From contig CM069455.1 of the NCBI GenBank assembly GCA_035610835.1, forward strand, positions 51,006,639 through 51,070,638: a stretch of DNA of 64,000 bases. Reading direction: 5' to 3'. Source of the stretch: Ophiura sarsii. Taxonomy: Eukaryota; Echinodermata; Ophiuroidea; Amphilepidida; Ophiuridae. The notes under the pieces are model-generated. The model worked only from the letters and a program-made list of their open reading frames with translations, was not told where the DNA came from and searched no databases. This document shows, in pieces, positions 1-10,600 of this stretch (within the stretch, counting starts at the first letter, position 1; every line of letters begins with the position of its first letter). Position numbers and translations under genes: made by a program.

Positions 1-1588
1 TTGAAAGCCAGGCCCTTGAAGATCTCCGCCGCAACCCCAACATCATCATCAAACCAGCCGACAAGGGAGGAGCAGTAGTGGTCTGGCGCAAAGACCTATA
101 CATTTCAGAAGCCCAACGCCAACTATCTGATGCATCGGCATACGAGCGGACCCCTCATGATCCTACAAATGAACAACAGAGCAAGATAACAAGAGTTCTC
201 CATGACATGATCCAAGATACACAAGCTGAATAATCCTGGTCGTCCAGTTGTATCGACATGCAGTTGTCCAACAGAACAAATAAGTAAATATCTCGACAAC
301 GTTCTGTCGCCTATCGTCAGGACCCTGCCGACTTATATCAAAGACTCCACACACGCCCTCGAGATATTCAAGGAATTTCGATTCACTGGTGATCCCGCCG
401 GACCACGCCACATCTTCACTCTAGATGTTAAGTCCTTGTACACATCTATCCCTATACATGATGGCCTGGTCGCCCTGCGACACCACCTTGATCGACACAA
501 TCCTTCGCAGTGCAGCACCGACACTCTTATACGCCTGGCTGAACTCGTTCTAACCACATCTTCATTTGGATTCAACGGAGAATACTATAACCAGGTCAAA
601 GGAGTCGCCATGGGCACCAGATGGGTTGCAGCTTTGCATGCCTATTTGTTGGTTATCTGGAACAACAGATCCTCTCCTCATACAACGGACGCAAACCCGA
701 CTTCTTTTATCGGTATATCGACGAGTGTATCGGGGCAGCCACCTGTTCTGTTACAGAGATTGAAGCATTTGTTACACATGCCAACAACTGCCACCCGGCC
801 ATAGAATTTACATACGAGATAGCTACACAGAATCTGCCGTTTTTGGACATCCTCCTATCCATTGACGACGACCGCATCCGTACCAACATATTCTACAAAC
901 CGACAGACTCCCATAGTTATCTGCAATACAACTCTTCACACCCTCCAGCGTGCAAGAACGGTATTCCATATTCGCAACTACTTCATCTCCGGCGACTCTG
1001 TGACTCCGATGCAGACTTCAAGAACAACGCAACCACTATGGCATCATTCTTTACAGATCGCGGATACCCTGAATCCGTCACCAATGCTGCTATCCGTCGC
1101 ACCGCTAATATGACCAAGAACGAGGCAATGACACCTAAACCTCGCACTTCAGTCGAACGCGTCCCTCTAGTACTCACTTACCATCCCATCAACACACGAG
1201 TCTCCAAAATGATTATGAGAAATGTGCATATCCTTAACGCGGACGACACAACATCAAGAATATTTCCGTCACCCCCTCTTTGCGCATATCGCAGGGACAA
1301 GAACTTGAGGGACACATTGGTAGTTGCTAACATTATCCACCAAGACGAGCCGCCTACGCCCGGTTCAACTACTGCATGCGGAAGACCCAGATGCAACACA
1401 TGTAAGCATGTAACCTCGCGAGATAACATCAAAGGACCCAGCGGTGAACAAAAGGTTTCTTATGAGTTCACGTGCACCACCAAGAACTTGGTTTATGCCA
1501 TTATATGTACGAGATGCAACATGTTGTATATTGGGGAAACCAAAAGACGCATGGCAGACCGCTTTACGGAACACCTCAGGTTTGCATA
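1..1588 (+). mobile_element. Penelope-like element, copy 1 (RT plus GIY-YIG endonuclease, broken)
   Basis: Degenerate Penelope-like retroelement that enters the window from the left. Seen: the RT core (motif A LDVKSL, then GVAMGTR, then RYIDECIG at about 712-735), a long connector, a CxxxRCNTC cysteine cluster near 1,375-1,400, and a GIY-YIG endonuclease start (LVYAIICTRCNMLYIGET) near 1,490-1,545. This order, RT then Cys cluster then GIY-YIG, is that of endonuclease-bearing PLEs, perhaps the Neptune type. Breaks: against copy 2 about 69 bp is missing near 213; one base is missing near 620, which shifts the frame; and the second catalytic Asp of the YIDD box is Glu. The endonuclease is cut just after TEHLR by the junction with copy 2. 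It cannot be active. Confidence 0.9.
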
Positions 1589-2617
1589 ATCGTGACAAAT
1601 TTCCTCCATAATCGTGAAAGCATAAATGGTACCGCTGAAGTAAATGAGTTCACTGCCTTACCACATAAGAAGTCAAACTGGACGCCTATGCCGGGTGAAT
1701 ACGCAACTTTGGATCTCTTTATCAACAAGTGCCGTAATGACAACAGACAGATTGACTACAGGAAACGCTTTCAACCACACAATGTCTCCGATGTTGAAAG
1801 AAAGGTCCTTGAAGGTCTCTGCCGCAACCCCAACATCATCATCAAACCAGCCGACAAGGGAGGAGCAGTAGTGGTCTGGCGCAGTGACCTATACATTTCA
1901 GAAGCCCAACGCCAACTATCTGATGCATTGGCATACGAGCGGACCCCTCATGACCCTACAAATGAACAACAGAACAAGATAACAAGAGTTCTCCATGACA
2001 TGATCCACGATCTTCCCTCTACTACTTCGAACCTCATCCAACCGGATCCTAAATGGGCACGATTCTACATGCTCCCCAAGATACACGAGCTGATTAACAC
2101 TGGTCGTCAAGTTGGATCGACATGCAGTTGTCCAACAGAACAAATAAGTAAATATCTCGACAACGTTCTGTCGCCTATCGTCAGGACCCTGCCGACTTAT
2201 ATCAAAGACTCCACACACGCCTTCGAGATATTCAAGGAATTTCGATTCACCGGCGATCCCGCCGGACCACGCCACATCTTCACTCTAGATGTTAAGTCCT
2301 TGTTCACATCTATCCCCATACATGATGGCCTGATCGCCCTGTGACATCACCTTGACAGAATCCTTCACAGTGCAGCACCGACACCCTTATACACCTGGCT
2401 GAACTCGTTCTAACCACATCGTCATTTGGATTCAACGGAGAATACTATAACCAAGTCAAAAGAATCGCCATGGGCACCAGACTAGGTTGCAGCTTTGCGT
2501 GCCTATTTGTTGGTTATTTGGAACAACAGATCCGCTCCTCATACAACGGTCGCACACCCGAATTTTGTTATCGGTATATCGACGACTGTATCGGGGCAGC
2601 AACCTGTTCTGTTACAG
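1589..2617 (+). mobile_element. Penelope-like element, copy 2 (5' half and RT start, truncated)
   Basis: A second copy of the same element follows copy 1 head to tail. It carries the N-terminal part missing from copy 1 (NFLHNRES... through the NIIIKPADKGGAVVVW block), then the RT domain. One reading frame runs to a TGA at 2,342-2,344; the next piece in another frame includes an intact RYIDDCIG box near 2,571-2,594. Homology to copy 1 stops abruptly after GTTACAG at 2,617. The overlap with copy 1 is nearly identical over hundreds of bases, so the copies are recent relatives. Head-to-tail partial copies are typical of PLEs, which often insert as tandems. Dead: frameshifted, no endonuclease. Confidence 0.88.
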
Positions 2618-2789
2618 TTGAGTGCTGACTCAATGAAAGTTAAAATACATGTAGTTTAGGGCCTGAGGAGGCTAAGATAAGAATAAGTTACGAAATATAT
2701 TTTAAAAGTACCGCAGTCACAGTTTACACTTGTGCAAACCATATACATGTACATGTAGTGCCTATACACTGAAAACATTACTTAGTCAT

Positions 2790-3121
2790 TTGACAAAAAC
2801 AAATTTATATTAAATATTTGTCTTTCCAACGACATAATTTGTCATGCAGCATGTAATGACAAATTATAATTTGTCATGAAAAGGTGTCTTAATCGACAAA
2901 ATTAATTTGTATTGCAACAAAATTAATTTGTATTGCAACAAATGTATTTGTCATGCTAGCAGTGTAATGTGTCATGTGACATACATTAATTTGTCATGCT
3001 AGCAGTGTAATTTGTCATGTGACAAACACTAATTTGTCATGCTAGCAGTGTAATTTGTCATGTGACAAACATTAATTTGTCATGATAGCAGTGTAATTTG
3101 TCATGTGACAAACATTAATTT
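2790..3121. repeat. TTTGTCATG-rich minisatellite
   Basis: About four copies of a 42-43-bp unit lie at 2,950-3,121, each with TGCTAGCAGTGTAAT followed by the palindrome TTTGTCATGTGACAAA. Looser copies of TTTGTCATG extend left to about 2,790 and reappear right of the foldback element at about 3,680-3,775, so the foldback seems to have inserted into this array. The preceding 170 bp (2,618-2,790) show nothing recognisable. Confidence 0.75.
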
Positions 3122-3540
3122 GTCACATTATTTACATTATATTCTTCATCGTATTTTAAGGTATTGTAACTGATTATTGTAATTGTTCTTGGGGTATGTA
3201 AAATATAGTGCATGAAATATGAATCATTCAGGGCGCCCGGCCGAGATGTTTTATGTTACATGGTTGTATGTGTGATGTGCTGTACCTAGTCTGCTGAGAT
3301 AGTCTGCCAGGATATAACTACAACTGCAAGCATCCCGGTTAGCTTATACATTGCAGACTATCTCAGCAAACAAGGTAAACAGCACACCACAACATACAAC
3401 CATGTACCTACCATAAACCATCTCGGCCGGACGCCCTGAATTATTCATATTTCATGCACTATATTTTACATACAATTACACAATTACACAATTACAATAA
3501 TCAGTTACAATACCTTAAAATACGATGTAAATAATGTGAC
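3122..3540. mobile_element. Foldback/MITE element with about 180-bp inverted arms
   Basis: The left arm (3,122-3,300) and right arm (3,352-3,540) are reverse complements with few differences. They start and end with GTCACATTATTTACAT and its complement, and the loop is only about 50 bp. The right arm has an internal triplication of CAATTACA. There is no coding potential. This is a non-autonomous foldback-type element; the superfamily is unknown because no clear target duplication is seen. Confidence 0.85.
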
Positions 3541-3544
3541 TTCT

Positions 3545-3600
3545 GCCTTCTGGCCGCCGGCTCACAATAACAATGGCGGCCGCGAGGAAAGAAACGCGAA
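3545..3600 (+). promoter_or_regulatory. Possible CpG-rich promoter patch with YY1-like ATGGCGGC
   Basis: A short GC/CpG-rich patch in AT-rich surroundings contains CAATGGCGGCCGCG, which resembles the YY1 motif common just downstream of animal transcription starts. A good donor-like GTAAGTAA follows at about 3,748. An ATG here opens only a 41-codon frame. It could mark a 5' UTR exon of the lectin-GPCR gene 0.7 kb downstream, or it could be chance or part of a repeat. Confidence 0.25.
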
Positions 3601-4493
3601 TCCTGCAAAACCCGAAAACCGTGGTTGTATTGCAAACTTGTATCGTTTATTGCATTTTAATTCGTACTGCTCAAATTAAGTTGTCATGCAATTTGTAATG
3701 CAAGCAATATCTCGGCACCTCTAGTCTAACTGACGATGTTTATTTGTCAAGTAAGTAATGGTAGGGTTGTCAAATAAATCGAATTAGTTTTGCATTGTTT
3801 TTATTTTGTATCACAATTCCAATGATTCGTATCATATCTTGTTTGATTTGTAGGCCACAGTATACAGAATCGTTGCATGGCAAGTTTCCTGCATTACAAT
3901 GTTTTCAATAAATGACGAAATAATATTTTCAGTGTATAGTACACGACAACGGAGTACGATAAGATAAAAATGATAAAAGGGAAAACCTCAAATAAAATGC
4001 CATGTTCCGACACTGGATATTCGTGTATACTTTCTTTCTTTAAACTAATTGTTATATTATGGTGATCACACTGGCTCGACGATCGATCTGTGAACAATTG
4101 ATCGTCCTTATGTAGGCGCAATAACAGTCGCTAATGACGACTGATCGAGTGTAGATCCGATGACCGATCAAATTCCGCGCGCGTTTTGAAACGGCTTAGT
4201 TAGTAGGCCTATCAACTAATAGCGACGACGATCGATCGATCAAAATACCGATCGTTGGGCCTTTGTGAAGCAGTGGCATAGGGTCTTCAATGGGGGAGGG
4301 GGCTGAGAGGGATGAGGGGGGGGGGGCATACTTGTGATAAGGAGGAGGCATAAGCAACTAGTTAGAGTTTCAATTGGATTAGGGTTGGGACATCAAGGGC
4401 GAGCCTTTTGATAGGGGAGGGGTCCATTAAGTTACGCCCCTGGTGTGAACAGGCTTCACTTATAATCCTGTCTTTCTTTCTCTTTTATATCAG
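3601..4493. other. Unassigned stretch before the first lectin exon
   Basis: AT-rich DNA with no supported gene. It contains a patch of CGATCGATC-type sequence (4,140-4,250) and a G-rich tract (about 4,287-4,330). The last 30 bases (CTTTCTTTCTCTTTTATATCAG) form the polypyrimidine tract and acceptor of the exon at 4,494. Confidence 0.6.
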
Positions 4494-4646
4494 ACCCTTG
4501 CAAAGACGGTTGGAAAGCTTTTGGTGATTATTGCTACATTTTGAATAATAAGTTAGAAAATTATGCAACGGCACGTAACAGTTGCATTAAACAAGACTCG
4601 GACCTGACCAGCATCCATAGTCAAAAAGAACAAAATTTTGCACAAG
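4494..4646 (+). CDS. GPCR exon: N-terminal third of the C-type lectin domain
   Basis: The acceptor ends in TATATCAG and the donor is CAAG|GTAAGA. The exon starts with two bases of a split codon (probably Asp) and reads DPCKDGWKAFGDYCYIL...SCI...LTSIHSQKEQNF. Three cysteines in this spacing (C-x-W-x-x-x-x-x-x-C, then C) mark a long-form CTLD, and the IHSxxEQ block is typical of helix 2. It ends in phase 1 and joins the exon at 10,825 as FAQ-ELG. The Ngaro-like element begins only 35 bp after this donor. Confidence 0.93.
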
Positions 4647-7600
4647 GTAAGATGCCAAAGGAACCGGTGATACTCACGTATTAAAGTTTAAGCCATAAAG
4701 CTTAAACTCATTTAGCCAATGAAGCGGAAATTGTGTTTGCTATAGTTTGCTGGTCTCCCGTAGCAACCTTTTGACCTCTCACGTTCCACTTCCGGGAGCC
4801 CGCGAACTCTCCCCTTTGTTTATGTGTTTTTGCTCGTCATCCCTTTCTATTTTCTCATTCGCTTTTCGGTTCCGTACCAAGTAGGTTGATTTTAAAATGA
4901 GTTTCTTTCCGTGCCCGTTGGTTATCAAGTTGGAGTGTGGTCAGCGGTTTAGCTTTTTTGCTTCACATTACGGGGCTCCTCCTTCTTTGATTTCCTTCTG
5001 CTATTGGCATTCATTCGTTACGGTAAAGTACTTATTTAGAAATTTAATTATTTGGTATTCAAGAATTATTTATTTGGTGCTTTTACGATATGGCTCCAAA
5101 AAGAGGTCGTGGCACCAAACGCAAGGCTACAGACCAGGCACCGCATATGCCTGCCCGTGGTAGAGGTAGAGACAGTGCTCAAGTTCAAAATCGGCCTGAT
5201 AATTCGGTTAGACAGACGCGTCAACAATCTAGGGCATTTGATGCCTTGACCGGTGTTGCTGGATCGTCAGCGGGAAATCCAGGCCCATCATCAGTGCCCG
5301 CCCCACAAAATATAGAACGCGGCCGTCAAAGACATCGGGCAATAAATGTCCGCGGCAATTCCGCGAGAGCGAGAGGTAGAATCTAGTATTTACACACGGG
5401 CCTCTCAGCTGATCAGTCCGCCGGTTGCTATTAGTCAACAACAACAACCGGTCGTTTCCGATAGATCGATAGATAGATCGATCATTATTCAACAAAATGG
5501 CTGACGATGTACGTCGGATACAAGTATATAACGAGGAAATGGAGGATTTGGTGGATTCAAGTGAGGATACGACGCCGACGGTGGAAAGAAGGAATGTCTC
5601 AAGCTTATTTCTAGGACCATCGGCGAGTGCGTCATCTGGAGCAGCACCACAGATTACACAGAACCAGTCGGGTGAGAATGAATTTTATTATTCTAATCGT
5701 GTGACTAGTGCTAGTTCTGTTTCCCGCGAATGCGATTTTCCCGATACATTCACAGGTATTCAACCCCTCGTATCAATTTGCTCTCCGTTAGGCGAGGAAC
5801 TGCCTCAATTGACTAAGGAAAAAATTATGAATGGAGAGTTCGTTGATTTCTCTTCTTTGATTGATATCAATCAAAATAGTATTGACCATGAATCCCAGGC
5901 CTCAAATTCAAATGAGATGATGAGCTTTCATGTTGACCCTTCTGGCCAGATCAGTTTCAAGGAGGTCAAGAAACAAAAGAAAATCACCTCAATTCACAAT
6001 TGGACAAGCGCCTTTTTGTTTTTTTGTGCTATCTACCTAAGGGCTCATCCCGACAGGACCCAGCAATTATTGAAATATGGTGATCTAGTGCGCACCGCAG
6101 CACGAAGATTTGGGGGTTGGGGATGGCGCGATTACGATTTACAATTCAGGAAGAGGATGCAAATTCATCCAGAAAGATCTTGGGCATCAATCGATGGAGA
6201 GCTTTGGTCTCTCTTTGTCGTGGTCCCTTCCCCCATGAATGCAAATAGCTGGTATGGGCAAGTTCTTTTCGTGGCTCCAGGGGTTAAAATTCAAGGGGGC
6301 AACGTTCACGCAGACACCAAGGTCAGGACCGTAGCTCTTCCAACAACAACCAAAAGTCAGGCGTGTGCTTTGCCTTCAATAGAGAGTCCTCCTGTTCCCG
6401 CTCAAATTGCAAGTTCAGTCACACATGCTCAAATTGCAACAAAGGAGGTCATGGGGCCACAACATGTTCAAACAGTGATAATGAGGTATTTTACCCTAAA
6501 CCTAGCGTTTCATGTGTCTCTCCTGATTCCACAAATTGTATTTGTTGCAAATATCCATCTCCCATTAAGGTTTCTGAACTAAATCAATTTCTTAAATCAT
6601 ACCCCAATACCTTGGCTGCTGACAAAATCAGGGAGGGTTTTTCTCATGGGTTTAAATTAGGGTTTAAAGGGGAACGTCGTCCGAGGGAGGCAGTGAACCT
6701 TAAATCAGTCTTAAAGGATCCTGATACCGCTCTAAAAAAAATTACAGAAAGAAATTGATCTTGGCCGAATGGCAGGGCTTTTTACAAAGGCGCCATTTTC
6801 CAACCTTTTTGTGTCACCCATTGGGTTGGTTCCAAAATCAGAGCCAGGACAGTTTAGGTTAATCCACCACCTCTCACACCCTGATGGGGATTCAGTCAAT
6901 ACCGGTATTAACCGTGACTTATGCTCAGTACGACATGCAAATTTGATGACGCAATCGAGTTAGTCATCCGGGCGGGAAAAAGCACTCAGTTGGCAAAAGC
7001 GGATATCAAATCAGCATTCAGGTTATTACCTGTGCACCCTAGCGACTTTGAACTGTTAGGCATCAAATTTCAGGGAGGTTTTTACGTTGACAAAGCCTTG
7101 CCAATGGGGGCCTCTTGTTCGCCTGAGTTTTTTGAAACCTTTTCATCTTTTCTTGAATGGGTTGTTAAAAAAGAGTCCGGGTCAGATAACTCACTATTGT
7201 GATGACTACTGCTTTGTAGGTTCCTCCGACACTTGTAATAGACTATCGTGTCAAAATCTTGTCACATGCTTTGAGGATATTTGCTCGAAATTAGGCGTCC
7301 CACTGGCGGCCGAAAAATCAGTCGGCACCAAACTTACTTATTTGGGCTTAGAAATTGACACTGTTCGTCAATCCATTTCAATTCCAAATGAAAAGCTGTC
7401 ATCAATTGTGATCAAAGTTCAAAATGCTATCGAGTCTACATCACTTACCTTAAAAGGGCTAGCAATCATTGATAGGTTCGCTTTCTTTTGTTTGTAAAGC
7501 TATTTCACCAGGGAGAGCCTTCCTGCGCAGACTTATTATCCTATCTTGTGGCGTAAAGAAATCTTGGCACACAATTTTCATTTCAAAAGGTGCAAAAAGT

Positions 7601-10600
7601 GACCTCAGGATGTGGCTAATTTTCTTGCGCAATTTCAACGGTACCGCAATTATCCCCGAACATTTTTGGAGGGAAGACAATGATTTACAGTTATTCACTG
7701 ACGCCAGCGGAAGTGTAGGTTTTGGTGGCTTTTATAACGGCAAGTGGTTCCAGGGTAAATGGCAAAATTAAGTAGTTGTTTGCCTCTGGAGTCTTCATTT
7801 TAAGTTGGGGAATCACGGTTTTTGATGAATCATGCTCAGAAAATAATTGTCTAAGTTCTGACCAAGGCTCATAAATTTTGACTGTGAGGTTTGATATGTT
7901 TTAAAGCAAAATGCTTAATTAATTAATTAAGGGACTAATTAATTATCTTATTGGTCAAACATGGTCTTAAGATATTTAATTTTGATATTTAATTATAAAA
8001 CATTGATGTATAAGTCATGTTCGAATACAAAATAATACAAACAAATATTTAAAGTCAAATTATTTGGCAATTGACGTCTGAGCAGGTGCCTCCGCACTAG
8101 ACCGTTCCCTACCACCCTTGTGTTGCATCTGGGGACCAACGACATATTCAGCGATAAGATCCATGTGGGTCGGCGAAGAATTGAACAAAATCTGGAGGCC
8201 ATCCGCAATTTGTTCCCACTAACCAGGATAGTTTGGTCCTGGATCTTGCCTAGGTTCAGCTTTAAGCGTGAATGTCGCCGAGGTGCTGGCGTAATGCATG
8301 TCGTGTAAAATTGCGAAATTAAATCGTCTTGGTACGGAGCTGAGTTATCCTATTTTGTCTCCTCTGCTTATATAATTTCCGATGTCTACGGGTAATAAAG
8401 TTTAAGCCATAAAGCCTAAACTCTTTTAGCCAATGAAGCGGAAATTGTGTTTGCTATAGTTTGCTGGTCTCCCGTAGCAACCTTTTGACCACTCACGTTC
8501 CACTTCCGGTAGCCCGCGAACTCTCCCCTTTGTTTATGTGTTTTTGCTCGTCTTCCCATTTTATTTTCTCATTCGCTTTTCGGTTTCGTACCAAGTAGGT
8601 TGATTTTAAAATAAAACCTCTCCCACCCTCCCAGTTGTTGCTCTTTGCCATGCTTCTGGATGATCTTGGCATCTGTGGGCGGCCTTGTTCCTTGATAATA
8701 TTGGCCGTCCCACTATTCCCCTAGAGCCCATGTTCGGGGTTGATCATGGTTTCTTCGTACCCCTCCAGGCCTCTGTTCCTTGATTATCTTTGGCCTGTGG
8801 TTTGGCCTTCGTGGCATCAGTCGTGCGAGCCCATGTTCCTGGAAGTCTTGGCCTCCAAAAAATCCTTCCCCTCTAAGCCTTTGTTCCTTGATGATCCTAG
8901 GCCTTATTTGACTGCAAGTAGCAGTAAAATTGTACTCATTTATATAGTTGTGATTTGAGGGAGTAAAATTTGAAGAAACAGGGATTTAAATCCCAATTAT
9001 TGAATCTTAATATAAGAAATATTTATAAATGGTAAATGAAAGTTTATTATTAGGCCAAATGTAAATTATTACCTCATTGTATAATTGGTAATCTATCAAT
9101 TAGGCCCACTGGTTTCTACTCATCAAGTAGTTATTTAATCTATTTACCATTCAGGAAATCAATTATTTTGTAAATTATCACTTTAGGATTTCATCGGTGG
9201 TAGATTGGATTGTCGTATTTCAATTGACGCATTTACAAATTTAATAAAATTGATTTTCAGAGAAAGCATTGATAATTCAAGGTTAGGACCATCTTTTAAA
9301 AATTGGAGCTCTTTATGAGCGTCTCTCTAAAAAGTTTAGGCCTTAGGTATATTCACTCGGACCTTTCCAATTTTATTTGGATAATATTGTAGTCTTTACA
9401 AAAAATTAACCTTGACTGTACTTGTCTAGTAGGACGACCAAAATATAAATATTTATCAATGTATTATATATATATGGTATCATAGTACCCTTGATTATGC
9501 GTAATGCATGTCGTGTAAAATTGCGAAATTAAATCGTCTTGGTACGGAGCTGAGTTGCTCTTATCCTATTTTGTCTCCTCTGCTTATATAATTTCCGATA
9601 TCTACGGGTAAAAGGTATACACCTAATACAAAAAGTCCCTGACCACATTCATAGACAAAAAAATGTGTTCAAACACTGACCCTAATTGCCATGCTGTTTG
9701 TACCATAACACGCACGATATTTGAGTCACGTGAAAATCGAAACTTGTTTCTGGTAGCTTGAAGTACCCCCTTCGTCATACTCCTCCCCCTTCTCCACCGA
9801 TCAATGTTGGAAGGCCCTGTGCTAATATTTGGCAAATTGTGGGATTCAACATTGATCAGAGGGAAAGGGGGAGTGTTAGAACACTTTTTTCTTACATTGC
9901 AGGTCCTTTGATTTTGGCTGATCCAAAATCAACAATTGGTACGAAAATCTGATATATACATTTACATCTAATGAGCACATATCCTCTCCGTAGTTTGGTA
10001 CCTCATTCATACAAATTGAGTGTATAGTTATTAAGTTATGATTGTTTCAATGACCATATGACTACCAATACAATTGTTGCACTAAAATTGGGTTTCTTTG
10101 GGATAATAAAGCTTATTGTGTGATTACACATTGAAAATGTGTGTGTACAGACCCCCTTTCGATACCTATTACCCATTCATCTAGATACCTGGCTGGTTCA
10201 GATAGCACACAGTGGACAATAAAAATCAATGGTATCCCATAGGAAACCAATTATAGAGCCATCTTTTTGTCGTTAGTCGTGGTCATTGAAACAATCATAA
10301 CTTCAAAACTATTCCCTTGATTTTATGAATGAGGTATCCAACTTTGGTGAAGAAATTTGCCAATGTATATCTCAGTATTTTGGTAACAATTATGGATTTT
10401 GAATGAGACACCATCAAACCACCTGGTCAGGGACTTTTTGTGTTTGATGTAGTTAACGGGTATGTGCTTCTCTCAAACTAGCCGCTTTTTTGCAAAAAGC
10501 AAAAATTCCCGCAAACCCTAACATGGGTCCCAAATCACGAAAAAACAAATCAAATTTGGGTCCAAAAACGCAAAAACAGTCACATCAGCCATATATGGAG

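Larger units (their letters stand above)
4682..9611 (+). mobile_element. Ngaro/PAT-like tyrosine-recombinase retrotransposon (dead, complete termini)
   Basis: The termini have the split-direct-repeat plan A1 ... B1-A2 ... B2: A1 4,682-4,898 (217 bp), B1 8,289-8,395 (107 bp), A2 8,396-8,612 (217 bp), B2 9,499-9,611 (113 bp, with a 6-bp GCTCTT indel). B1 abuts A2 directly, mimicking the circle junction. This arrangement is specific to the Ngaro and PAT groups of DIRS-order elements. Inside are a DIRS-type gag, RT and RNase H, and an SGNH-hydrolase fragment of the kind reported in Ngaro elements. I see no tyrosine recombinase; it appears deleted between 7,771 and 8,100. All frames are broken. 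The element sits in the intron between the first two lectin exons, same strand. Confidence 0.85.

Noticed and set aside
163..575. Minus-strand frames over the Penelope-like element
   Set aside because: They are shadows of the plus-strand RT frame; the same shadow recurs over copy 2 at 1,916-2,275.
3894..4121. 75-codon minus-strand frame with a hydrophobic end
   Set aside because: No domain, no splice or promoter support, and the composition reflects AT-rich DNA.
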